NCBI GenBank assembly: GCA_933822405.4
Contig: CAKOGP040001236.1
Location: forward strand, 1-30,814
DNA length: 30,814 bases
Direction of reading: 5' to 3'
Source: Cylindrotheca closterium
Lineage: Eukaryota > Bacillariophyta > Bacillariophyceae > Bacillariales > Bacillariaceae
Below, one piece after another: positions 9,471 to 18,541 of this stretch. A program made the position numbers and the translations under genes. The notes under the pieces are model-generated. The model ran no database searches and was not told the origin of the DNA. It worked only from the letters and a program-made list of their open reading frames with translations. Every line of letters begins with the position of its first letter. Within the stretch, counting starts at the first letter, position 1.

Positions 9471-10608
9471 ATGCCTTCAGAAAATGCGTCAAATCTCACC
9501 CAAGAGGAAGTAGAAGAAGGACTGCAACTCAGAGTTGCTGAAGCTCAAACATGGCCTGCCAAGCTCCCATTTGATGGTCTTGTTGATTATGACGGTGAAT
9601 CCGCTGACTTGTTCTCATTTGTGTCAAATGATATTGAAACAAGAAAAGCAAGATTCAATTCAAAACAATGGCCACCTACAAAACAAGGCCTCAAGATTTG
9701 CTTCACCATTTGAAACTAATTGGCCTAAAGCATGGAAGTGAATTTACCTATGATGCCTCAAAAGGATGGTTGACCTTTATAGATCAAAGCCATACAAAGG
9801 GACAAAACTACAGGACTTGGAGCAATTCAATGAAAAAGGAGTCCTTCTCCAATACTGCCACAAGTCCTACCATCATGATTGTTTGGGAAATTATCCAGAT
9901 GGCCAAACCTGTCCCTGAGCTACCCACACTTCAACGGACAATACAGGAGACAAGTTGTGCTCCTGCAGACTAAGACTACATATTCATAGCAGTAAAAAGG
10001 AAGGTGATCAATCCTATATCTACATCTCTTGTAAAGGAGACACCCTCCACAAATACCATGCCAAACCTGCAGCCGAGTTACCAATAAGAGCACACAACCT
10101 CACTGCAGAAGCTCAACAAATGGTCTGTGGTGCCCAACAGAAGGCAGCAGTTACAGGTACGCAATCTTGGAAGATGCTTCTTGAGTTGAAGCATGGCTAT
10201 GTTTCTAGGTCTACAACTCAATCCGTCATGATAACTTCACCAGCAGAATACATTCCAGCCAAAGCTGACAATGGAGCAAACTTGTCTGCCGCAGACTTTA
10301 TACAGTGGTTGCAAACCCAGGCGGGGAATCCAGAGGTCAATCTGCACTATACCTTCCTATCCTATGAGATGACACCAACAAATGGAGACCTAGTTCAGGG
10401 CACTATCAGTAATCCAAAGGGCAGAAGGTCTAAAACAAATCCACCGCCAAATACTAAGACTGTGATGAGAAACCTGACGTATTCAAACACCATACAAAGT
10501 CCAGTGCCTGGAGACAAACCTGTTGCTACTAGCCATACCCCATCTATTTCAGTGGACCCAATTACCCAGAGGGAGGACTTGTGCAACCTACCAATGTTGC
10601 AAACTTAA
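9471..10608 (+). pseudogene. second MULE-like transposase N-terminal region (tentative)
   Basis: Three frames join: MPSENASNLTQEEVEEGLQL (9471-9690), a middle part with LHHLKLIGLKHGSEFTYDA (9690-9780) and QFNEKGVLLQYCHKSYHHDC (about 9822 on), then 9955-10608. The third has CSCRLRLHIHSS...YIYISCKGDTLHKYHAKP followed by LTAEAQQMVCGAQQKAAVTG. A CxC-strand-strand-HxxH arrangement followed by a helical segment is what precedes MULE transposase catalytic domains. No DDE block follows before the stop at 10606; the sequence gives way to gypsy coding at 10841. It differs clearly from the minus-strand MULE, so it is another subfamily. Alternative: an unrelated zinc-binding host protein. Confidence 0.4.
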
Positions 10609-10656
10609 GTGTGGACAAAATATTGTACCTACAGTACCGGTAGTATGGTACCACCT

Positions 10657-10714
10657 CCAACTCTTTTTCTTTTTTTGGCCAGCTGTGATTGGTCGAGCCA
10701 AAAAAAATAGTTGG
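10657..10714. repeat. hairpin with poly-T/poly-A arms
   Basis: Arms 10657-10679 (CCAACT...TTTTTTTGGC) and 10697-10714 (GCCAAAAAAAATAGTTGG) are inverted with a 17-base loop. Just upstream are short palindromes (ACCGGT, GGTACC). It lies in the 230-bp non-coding gap between the MULE-like fragment and the gypsy element; the rest of 10609-10840 shows nothing else. It could be a MITE remnant, but no target duplication was found. Confidence 0.4.
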
Positions 10715-10840
10715 TTTGGGTCAGGACCGTGTGGCAAATTCGGGCAAATTAGCAAAACCGAAAATGCCAAACCCGGCTATAGGTTGTGAAACATGCGCTA
10801 ATTCATGATGGCGCGGTAAAACTGAAAACTGTTTTCACAC

Positions 10841-11962
10841 AGGGAGTTTGATCAACATTGGCAAATCTATGGTAAAATAGTGACAGTTCTTGATGCACCT
10901 AATTGTCCACATGATATTATCCTTGGTCGCGACTTTCTCAATGAACTTGGAATCGTAATCGATTTTCAAAACCTTCAAGTCAAATGGATTGACAAAAAAA
11001 TCATTTCCATGAAATACAAGACCCACCTCCAAAATCACACCAACTGGACTATTGCATTGGATCGCGGCTACTTGGATATTTTCAATGATGCTTTCATCCT
11101 AGATGCAAAGTATGAAGCAACAACTGGAGCTGAAGTTGCTTCCAAGCAAGTTCACTTGACAAAACAAGATCAATTGGCAACTGCATTGGAAAATACACGA
11201 GAGCTTTTTGATGGCAACCTTGGACACTACAAACAGGAGAAGATACATTTGGAAGCTGAAGACGGTGCCCTACCAATTCATTCCAAAGCCTATTCTGTTC
11301 CTGTGAAACACCAACACTCTTTTCTCAAGGAACTTTGGCATTTGGAATCAATCAACATACTCAAGCAATGTGGTCCAACTGAATGGGCCACTCCTACATT
11401 CATTATTCCAAAGAAAGATGGAAGAGTACAATGGATCAGTGATCTTTGCAAGCTCAACAAGGTTCTCAAACAAAAAGTATATCCTTTGCCATTGATTGAT
11501 GAAGTTGTCTCTCGTTGTGCTGACCACAAATTCTTTACCAAACTCGATCTCACAATAATGTATTATTCTTTTGAGCTTGATGATGAAAGCAAGGAATTGT
11601 GCATGGTCGTCACCCCATATGGAAAATATCAGTACCAACAAATGGCAATGGAATTGAAGCCAGCCCCTGATGTTGCTCAATGCTACATTGAGAAGACATT
11701 GCATGGTTTGAAGGAACAAGATGTTGAAGTCTACATCAATGATGTTGGACTCTTTTCTAACTCTTATGAAGAACATATGCAATTCATCAAGACTGTTGTC
11801 AAACGACTTCAAGAGGCAGGTTTCAAAATTAAGCCTTTGAAATGTGAATGGTGTGTTCAAGAAACCAATTTCTTGGGCCATTGGTTGACCCCTGAAGGTG
11901 TCATACCTTGCAAGAAAAAGGTCGATGCAATCCTAAAAATGAATGCTCCTCGCAATTACTGA
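10841..11962 (+). pseudogene. gypsy 1 protease end and reverse transcriptase
   Basis: Starts with a damaged protease (HTGSLINI at 10838-10861, where DTG would be expected), then VLDAPNCPHDIILGRDFLNELGI in a long open frame. RT motifs in order: TEWATPTFIIPKKDGRVQWISDLCKLNK, VYPLPLIDEV, KLDLTIMYYSFEL, VVTPYGKYQYQQMAMELKPAP, YINDVGLFS and FLGHWLTPEGV. The catalytic YxDD reads Y-I-N-D: Asp to Asn through AAT at 11738-11740, a single G-to-A change that should abolish polymerase activity. The frame ends at 11960 by a one-base shift. Gag and a 5' LTR are not found upstream. Confidence 0.85.
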
Positions 11963-12531
11963 ACTTCAAGCTTTCTTGGGTGCTGTGACCTACTATTGCC
12001 ACATGTCGCCCCAACGTTCTCACCTTTTGCAACTGTTGACAGCTCTCACTGGAACATGCACATTTCAATGGCCAAACAAATGTGAAAAAGCTTTCCAAAA
12101 TGAAATCTTTGATCGCTAGTGATATCTTAATGCGGTATCCCGATCACAACAAGCCCTTTGAACTCTACACTGATGTTTTGGACAAAAAGCCAGTGGCGTA
12201 CTGGAGTTGCAAACTCAATGATGCACAAAAGAATTATTCTGTCATGGTGTTGGCTATTGTGCATTGCTTGAAGGAGTTTTGCTCAATGCTTTAAGGTATG
12301 CAATTGACTATTTTTACAGATCAAAAAAATCACACCTTCTGCACGTTGAATACACAACAAGTTTTATGCTGGCAAATGTACATGGAAATTTTTTTCGCCT
12401 ATGTTGAACTATTTGCCAGGCAAAGATAATGTTTTGGCCGACTGTTTCTCGCGTTTACCGCAAATGGAGAAATCTGAGGGGAAGAGTTTGCTATCTAAAG
12501 GTAAATTGATCGCATTTGACAAACTCCATTA
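11950..12531 (+). pseudogene. gypsy 1 RNase H and tether
   Basis: Continues RT in shifted frames: TELQAFLGAVTYYCHMSPQRSH, then LMRYPDHNKPFELYTDV at 12129-12177. About a dozen residues usually following YTDASD are missing; it resumes KKPVAYWSCKLNDAQKNYSVM. After a gap with shifts it reads YLPGKDNVLADCFSRLP (12410-12462), the classic gypsy sequence ending RNase H (D...SRLP). RNase H would remove the RNA template. The deletion and frameshifts inactivate it. Confidence 0.8.
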
Positions 12532-13729
12532 GAAGTTATGCCAAATCTAATCACAAGGCAAACATTCAACAACATCAGCTCCAAGATGTTGCCCTCATTC
12601 AAAAATCGCAAAATGCAGCAACTTGGGCTCAATATCCCATCATGCAAATTGACAATCGGAATGTGATCTGCTACCGTGCAGATTTGAATAAACCTAACAA
12701 ATGGAGAATTCACTTGCCTGAAACTTTGGTTGCTCCAGTGATTGTGTGGTATCATTTGGTACTTGGACATCAAGGTACTACCTCTTTGTACAATACAATT
12801 GTCTGACGATTCTATGCTCCTGCTTTGAAAAGAAAAGTTGAATCCCTGTTTGCCAAGTGAATAAAAATGTGAACATTCAATACAGACATCTGCCTGAAAG
12901 ACACGCAGACTTGGTCCCGTGGTTTTCTGTGGCTCTGGATTTGATTGGACCTTGGAAAATCAAGGTCAACGGTATAGACATTGAATTCAATGCGCTCACT
13001 TGTATTGATCCCATGACGAATCTCACTGAACTTTCACGCATTGAGCCTCAGAACAAGACTTCAGCCCATGTCACAAATGTCTTCAAGAATCTTTGGCTTT
13101 CTCAATATCCAAAACCCTACATGTGCATTCACAATCAAGGCGGCAAATTCATTGGTCACAATTTTCAGTTGAAACTACAGCAGTGGGGAATTTACGATGC
13201 ATCGGCAACAAGCAAGAATCCAACTGCCAATGCTATCTGTGAATGTATGCATCAGACTGTTGGCAACATTCTACAAACAAGATTCAACAACACTAACATG
13301 GCCCCAAACATTCGGACAGCTAATCAAGCCGTCAATGATGCTTCTTGTGGCATGCAATCATGCCATGAGATGTGCTGTTTCTCAGTCTTTGAAAAACAAC
13401 ACTTCAGGTGAAGTAGTGTTTGCTCGTGAGATGTTGCTCAACATTCCTGTCATTGTCAATCTTTTGAGTATACAAGAAAAGCGACAATTGATGGTCAAAA
13501 AAAATCTATGGCGACAAAATGCTAAACGAAAGGAGTTTGACCACAACATTGCTGGCAAAGTTTTGATCAAGAATTTCAATCCAAGTAAATTGGATCCAAA
13601 GATGGAAGGTCCGTATCAAATTCTTGTGTGTTTACTAACAGAACTGTTGAAGTTTGCAGGAGTCCTCAAGTCTTTGAGAGACTGAATATACGGCGTCTTG
13701 TGCCGTTTCATCGAGTCAGCAAGCAATGA
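12516..13729 (+). pseudogene. gypsy 1 integrase
   Basis: The N-terminal HHCC zinc part has WYHLVLGHQGTTSLY (about 12748). The core has ALDLIGPW (first Asp), CIHNQGGKFIGH and NPTANAICECMHQTVGN (catalytic Glu). The second catalytic Asp is Asn (AAT, 13133-13135) and the conserved Glu of GGEF is Lys (AAA, 13145-13147), both G-to-A changes. A shift at about 13350 leads to HAMRCAVSQSLKN and VLIKNFNPSKLDPKMEGPYQI, the C-terminal SH3-like part; another shift leads to VFERLNIRRLVPFHRVSKQ and the stop at 13727-13729. No 3' LTR follows. Confidence 0.85.
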
Positions 13730-13785
13730 GTTTGAATTGCCTGTTGCATCAAGAACGAGTTTGAATTGCCTGTTGCATCAAGAGC
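13728..13785. repeat. 29-bp tandem duplication
   Basis: Two units (13728-13756, 13757-13785), each starting GAGTTTGAATTGCCTGTTGC and differing at one base near the end (AAGAAC / AAGAGC). It overlaps the stop of the gypsy integrase and looks like simple slippage duplication. Confidence 0.85.
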
Positions 13786-13844
13786 CACCTCTGGTATGAA
13801 CTGTGGATGTAAGGGCGCCTTTGTGAAAGTAGTTTTTCTGAATC

Positions 13845-14217
13845 CTACAAAAGATTCTTCATAGGTTCGCAGTTAATTCTAAGTTCATTGACCTTGGGAC
13901 AATAATGACAACCAATTTGCACATTATTTGCCGACGCCGATCCCATCAGAGCTCTCCAAAAACCCTGAAGAAAGGCACACAGACCAATACATTCAGCAAA
14001 GTGATTGTCGGATCGATAGCACACGATGCAAACGTGTTCTAAATGAGTGCAAAGCGCACACAAAGGTGATTGCAAGCGTAGTATGGTTGGATTGAAGTGC
14101 CTCGCCAAGGTCTCGCAACGGTTTGTTCCCCATGATCAATTCAAAATGGTGGCCCTTCGGATTGTCGCCCGTTTCACGTGATTTGACATGGGTCAAGGTG
14201 ACGAATGATCGTAGCAA
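13845..14217 (-). pseudogene. unrecognised Cys-rich coding fragment
   Basis: Two overlapping minus frames, probably one protein with a shift near 14050-14100: VTLTHVKSRETGDNPKGHHF and ELIMGNKPLRDLGEALQSNH, then CALCTHLEHVCIVCYRSDNH and FAECIGLCAFLQGF, ending at a TAG at 13845. The CxxC-x7-CxxC-x5-H-x3-C pattern suggests a zinc-binding module (RING- or ribbon-like), but I cannot name a family. It lies downstream of, and on the same strand as, the fragment at 14476-15122 and may be its 3' exon. The 14218-14475 interval between them has no clear coding on this strand. Confidence 0.35.
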
Positions 14218-14475
14218 ATCGAAACAAAAAATGCTGCCTTGTCTTCAACTAGATGCACTGCCACAACCCAGTGCTTCAAGAAAGATAACTTCAGCGCAAA
14301 GCAATGAAGTTGAGTGATTCGCTTGCCCAATGTGTGAACCAACACGTTGCGATCAACGGGCCAACAGTGTCAACAGGTAGAGCATTAGTTCTTTGAAATG
14401 TTGTGACATTATTTGACTGGGTCTATAGCTTGTCACTTGTCATTCATCATTACAGTACATGACATCATTGTCGTT

Positions 14476-15122
14476 CTAGCCAATTTCCGTGTGCAAATTA
14501 TTCGCAGTTACTTGGCACCAGTACTGTTGATGCTGCTGCCAACGCTTGGCAGGGATCATGCCATTGCAATGGCGACATACAACCGAGCTGCCATCTTCCA
14601 TCGCCTGCTGTAAAATATGCTGATGTCCCATTTGATACAAATAAGTCGATCGATTGGCCAGGAGGTTTTGTACAAGTTGAGCAATACGTTGGCGCTTATT
14701 CGCTTTCATGCTTTGGACTGATACTCTGTGATCATTTGATGAGTGTTGCTTTGTGAATAAATCAGTGTGGGTGGCATTGCCTAAATTTCCGGTCGTTCCA
14801 GTTCAACCTTGATACATTTCATGGCATGAGTGGCCCTGGCTGGACCACTGTTGAGTGTCATCGCTTCCATCAACGCGGATAGTGATTCATTTGGTCTACT
14901 TTCATAGTTGGACTCTGCAAAATGAATCAATGATGATATCTCCTCGGAGCAAGATTGTTGATTTTTGCTGTCTCCAGTGAAAGCAATCTTATCTGTATCA
15001 GCATTGTATTCATTGTGAGTGGAAGAAAAGGATATGCAGAGTTTGAGGTGGATTTGGATGCTTCGTTGCCCATAATCGGTGAGGAAATTGTCGAAGATAA
15101 CTAGTGTGTTGATACTCCTATC
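14476..15122 (-). pseudogene. unrecognised gene with C2HC-like finger, frameshifted, cut by TIR element
   Basis: Minus-strand coding from the edge of the inverted-repeat element (15122): SINTLVIFDNFLTDYGQRSI, QIHLKLCISFSSTHNEYNAD, then MEAMTLNSGPARATHAMKCI to 14781. A second frame, open from 14802, carries on GNLGNATHTDLFTKQHSSND and ends with CRHCNGMIPAKRWQQHQQYWC, a CxxC-x11-H-x5-C zinc-finger pattern. One base of shift between 14781 and 14802 reconciles both into one protein. Upstream of 15122 the frame is interrupted by the 15123-16543 element; reading on past that element stays open for a few codons. This may be a host gene or a transposon ORF. Confidence 0.4.
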
Positions 15123-15240
15123 CTCACTCTCTACTAGCCATCGTCTATGGGTCGTCAATTACGTCTGTCTGTCGCACGTTAACAAGCGAAGGACAGGGAT
15201 GCACCACAATGTCAAACGCACACCCGAAATCTGTCCGTTT
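15123..15240 (+). repeat. left terminal inverted repeat
   Basis: Aligned to the reverse complement of 16428-16543. Conserved blocks are CACTCTCTA, GCCATCGTCT, GTCGCACGT, AACAAGCGAAGG, GCACCACAATGT and AACGCAC, separated by small indels. Identity by eye is roughly 75-80%, so the element is old or the two ends have diverged. Confidence 0.75.
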
Positions 15241-15344
15241 GGATTGTTTTGAGGATTTTTTTAGCTCTAAATAATATTTATGTGTCCGTTAAAATGCTCT
15301 GCGACTTTGACGCGGGACGTTTCTTTTGACGCGGGAAAGACGCG

Positions 15345-15428
15345 AGTTGCGTTAGTTTGACGTGGAGTTGCGTTGGTTTGACGCGGAGTTGCGTCAGTTT
15401 GACGCAGAGTTGCGTCAGTTTAACGCCG
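15345..15428 (+). repeat. four 21-bp tandem units, each an internal palindrome
   Basis: Units at 15345, 15366, 15387 and 15408 follow AGTTGCGTYRGTTTGACGCGG. The third contains GCGTCA-GTT-TGACGC, a perfect 6-bp inverted repeat around a 3-base spacer; the others are one or two changes away. Further single copies of TGACGC or GCGTCA occur from 15308 to 15490. The opposite side has GCGTCAAATTGACGC at about 16324. It could be an array of transposase or bZIP-type binding sites. Confidence 0.75.
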
Positions 15429-15607
15429 ATTCCGCGTCAACTGACGCGGGTTGCGTCAATTTAACGCGGGCCTGCGTGTCTTCGACGCGGGACAAAACCC
15501 GCGTACTGGTATCAGTTCCAAAAAGATTGGAGTGTGTGAATGAATGAGAGTTTGAGTTCCCACTCTCATTCCAATGAGAGTTGCCCATTTTTTGAACAAT
15601 AGATCTG

Positions 15608-16138
15608 ATGGAAATTGACAAAGCTGGGGCACATAATGGCAATGATGCTATTTTCCAAGCAAGAAGCAACAACCTTATGAATGAGGAGTTTGAAGCCCTT
15701 GATGAAATTCACCAACAGATATCCCTGTCTTGCTCATCAACGGAATCCCCCAGATATAGTACTGCTCAAAAATCTTATAGAAAACATATTTGAGAATGGA
15801 TTTGGCATACTTGGCCAGGGATCTGGCAATGTCTCCTATTCCTTTCAGGATCATCTTTCTGCTCTCCTTGTTGTCTCAATTGTTTAAGGACTTATTGCAT
15901 CCAGCATTCTTGTTGAACACCAAAAAACAAGGCAGTATGTGTCTTTTGCAAGATGAAGAAGTTCCAATCATTGCAAGGTATTTGGATCCATAACTATGAT
16001 AAGCATACACTTGCGGTACTAGGTGCTGTCCTGGAATCAATCCAAATTGGTTTAGAGCTTGGAACTGTGAAATTTTGGGATATGAAGCCAAGTACTCTTG
16101 ATAAACAAATCCAGAACTGTAGCTCATAGCATAATGAA
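15608..16138 (+). pseudogene. unrecognised coding remnant inside TIR element
   Basis: Frames change twice: MEIDKAGAHNGNDAIFQARS then NNLMNEEFEALDEIHQQISL (from 15608), DIVLLKNLIENIFENGFGIL then GQGSGNVSYSFQDHLSALLV (to 15887), and after a gap HNYDKHTLAVLGAVLESIQI then GLELGTVKFWDMKPSTLDKQ to a TAG near 16126. The steady reading and lack of repeats suggest former coding. I do not recognise a transposase motif or any other family. Confidence 0.3.
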
Positions 16139-16427
16139 GTAGCTGATGTCAGAACCTGAACTGTGCTCTTATAACATTGTGTTTCTAGCCTCCCTTGAGT
16201 TTGACGCGGGATTGACACAACTGTATCTGTTTGACCGGGATTGAAGCAATTTCTTGAGTTACTTGCATCAATTTGACGCAGTTTTGTGCGTCACGCGTCA
16301 TTTAGCGGGGCGTGCCCGTTTCTGCGTCAAATTGACGCATGGGGCATGCCCGATTTTCACAGTGCGCCCGTGCTAAAATGGAAACGGACACTTAACGTTT
16401 TCCAATAAAACCATTTTAAACTATTAA

Positions 16428-16543
16428 CGGACATTTAAATTGCGTGCGTTGCACATTGTGGTGCGTTCCAGGGATACCCTTCGCTTGTTTACGTGCGACT
16501 GACAGACGGGGTGGGTTGACCGCAAGACGATGGCTAGAGAGTG
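16428..16543 (-). repeat. right terminal inverted repeat
   Basis: Partner of 15123-15240. It ends GGCTAGAGAGTG and lacks three bases found near the left end (CTACTAG against CTAG). It is followed by the target copy CTCCTATC and then, one base later, by the end of the YR retrotransposon. Confidence 0.75.
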
Positions 16544-16552
16544 CTCCTATCT

Positions 16553-16691
16553 CGATTGCTCATCCTTCTCAATCGCTTTGGATTTCGCAGACTCCAATTG
16601 GGCCTAAAAGAGTTTCAATGATGTTTTTGGGCTGACAGTTGTTACTAGCAGTTGGCCCCCAATCCCCCAGCGCAAGCGCTGGTTTCCTCCA
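16553..16691 (-). repeat. split repeat Y2 (outer)
   Basis: 139 bp starting CGATTGCTCATCCTTC on plus; matches 16932-17070 with a handful of substitutions. It forms the outer 3' end of the element. It abuts the 8-bp target copy of the TIR element with one base between. A 21-bp spacer (16692-16712) separates it from X2. Confidence 0.88.
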
Positions 16692-16712
16692 AGGGTGAGA
16701 TGGGACTAGGGT

Positions 16713-16931
16713 AATCTTAATAACTATCTATTCCTAGACTTCAAATTAACTCTGTCAAATACAGAGCAAACTTTTCAAAAGGAATGAGCTGCAACTGAGC
16801 TGCAGCTCATTCACCAACTTCTTTCACAGCCTCTTTTGTACGTAGCTTTCCACTGTCCTGCTACTGTACCTTCTTTGCATATGTACTTGGGCATTCTGAT
16901 CAGTCCGTCCTTCGCTAGCCAACACCTGCAG
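16713..16931 (-). repeat. split repeat X2
   Basis: 219 bp, from AATCTTAATAACTATCTATT to AACACCTGCAG on plus, nearly identical to X1 at 22531-22749. It contains the short palindrome GAGCTGCAACTGAGCTGCAGCTC. It is joined directly to Y1 at 16931/16932. Confidence 0.88.
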
Positions 16932-17070
16932 CGATTGCTCATCCTTCTCAATCGCTTTGGATTTTGCAGACTCCAATTGGGCCTAAAAGAGTTTCAATGA
17001 TGTTTTTGGACTGACAGTTGTTACTGGCTGTTGGCCCCCAATCCCCCAGCGCAAGCGCTGGTTTCCTCCA
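16932..17070 (-). repeat. split repeat Y1 (inner)
   Basis: 139 bp, same as 16553-16691. On the minus strand it follows the recombinase gene end (17117) after about 46 bases and runs straight into X2. Confidence 0.88.
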
Positions 17071-17116
17071 TTCGGCCATCTTGTTGCCGTCCAGGGTGTG
17101 GTGGGTGGGAAGAACG

Positions 17117-18540
17117 CTAGTTCCCGACGTGATCAACAAGAACGTTGGTCAAGCGTTGCATCAAAGGCTCGGACTGGGTGTGAAGATACCAAAAAACTTC
17201 ATCTGAGCGCCACAGACTGAGTAATTTGATGAGACTAGTAGGGATATTGCCTTTGAGAAGCGCGGTAGCCCCGGTGCATCGAAGAGCACCGATTGTGGGA
17301 GGTCGATCGACCTCCACGGAGAGAGCAACTGCTCTCAAATATTTTGTCATCATTTGATCTGTGACATTGCAAGGGACTCCAAACTCAGAGTAGTAGGTGA
17401 ACAAAGGGGTGTCGCCAGTCCTGTGTTGACTCTGTCAAAGGTTCTGGACAATGGCAATCAGCGTAGCTGTGGGGTTGTCACCATTAAATGACGTGCCCAA
17501 ACCGATCTTTTTGTCTGGCACCGCATTTTTTTGTTTGTCAAATATCAGACTGGCGAATGTCACAAGTGATGTGTCCAGGAGGCGAAGGGGAATGAGGTTG
17601 CAACAAAATTCTGCGTCGTTGATACAAAAATTTTGTCATCATTCGATCTGTGACATTGCAAGGGACTCCAAACTCAGAGTAGTAGGTGAACAAAGGGGTT
17701 GTCACCATTAAATGACGTGCCCAAACCAATCTTTTTGTCTGGCACCGCATTTTTTTGTTTGTCAAATATCACACTGGCGAATGTCATAAGTGATGTGTCC
17801 AGGAGGCAAAGGGGAATGAGGTCGCCACAAAATTCTGCGTCGTTGATACGAAAAAACACTTGCTTCAACTTGAATGGAAATTGTGTTCCCGCCTTTGATA
17901 GAAATTTGCCAGGACGTAACAAAAAGAAAAATCCCAGCCACATCAATTGGTTCATTGCCTTTGCGGCATGTGTACTTGTACATGGTATAGGAATGCAAAA
18001 AAGTGCGGCCATACAAAAGACTGGAACCAAAAAAGTCCGAATCCGAATGCAAGGGTTTTGCGGTAAGCTTTGATGCTTGCCTTAACAAAGACTTTGGCAA
18101 TGGGCATACTCATTGTGCTGCTGGATCCTCTTTCTTCCAGCTTTTTAGCAGCCGTGTCCAACGAAAGTCCATTGTGCCCGGTGCATATCGGTTCATCCTC
18201 GGATCAAGCAGTCCCAATGAGGAAAAGGCCTGGCCCACCTGGCGCATGGCATCTTCAGCCGTTCGACCCCGGACCTGTCTCTTACTGGGGGCAATTTTTT
18301 CATGTCGCCATTGGGTTCCAAAAAGGAGGATGATGAGCAAGGGATTGTCGACCGCTGACAATCCTGGGTCGAGGGTGAGGCTGTTGCAGAAGGCAACCCA
18401 TGTGGTCCAGACAGAGTGTGCCTTTGCAACTCTTGAAGGACAGACTCTGCGTTTGATTCCGAGTTCAACAGCACGGATTTCATCAAGGAGTTCACAGCGT
18501 TTGGCATCCTGTACAGTTGCCAAGAGTTGATCTGTGGATA
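17117..18540 (-). pseudogene. tyrosine recombinase of the YR retrotransposon
   Basis: Pieces on the minus strand: SAVDNPLLIILLFGTQWRHE and the following AEDAMRQVGQAFSSLGLLDP (18523-18110), then MNQLMWLGFFFLLRPGKFLS (to 17674), then IGALRCTGATALLKG, SLIKLLSLWRSDEVFWYLH (17404-17117). The first catalytic Arg is in LLRPGK (17914-17916), the second in GALRCTG (17279-17281), and the nucleophile Tyr in FWYLH (17186-17188). The His of the usual HxxR is not seen (Gly there), a loss or a family variant. This enzyme would insert the circular DNA copy. Frameshifts near 18100 and an internal rearranged duplication at 17346-17853 disable it. Confidence 0.8.
17346..17853. repeat. rearranged direct duplication within the recombinase gene
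   Basis: Two blocks each occur twice: P at 17346-17408 and 17635-17697, and Q at about 17474-17628 and 17698-17853. The plus-strand order is P, 62 unique bases, Q, P, Q. The simplest history is duplication of a P-Q region with loss of the 62 bases in one copy. It repeats LFTYYSEFGVPCNVTD and so breaks the recombinase core. Confidence 0.8.
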
Positions 18541-18541
18541 C

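Larger units (their letters stand above)
15123..16543. mobile_element. DNA element with long terminal inverted repeats
   Basis: Ends are inverted copies of each other over about 110-120 bp (15123-15240 and 16428-16543), starting CACTCTCTA...GCCATCGTCT. An 8-bp direct repeat CTCCTATC flanks them (15115-15122 and 16544-16551). Long inverted repeats with an 8-9-bp duplication fit Mutator-like elements, but no recognisable transposase is inside, so it is probably non-autonomous. Subterminal parts on both sides have GTCCGTT and many TGACGC/GCGTCA motifs. It interrupts the minus-strand gene at 14476-15122. Confidence 0.75.

Noticed and set aside
15345..15428. CRISPR-like array
   Set aside because: The 21-bp units are head-to-tail with no spacers and lie in a eukaryotic transposon.
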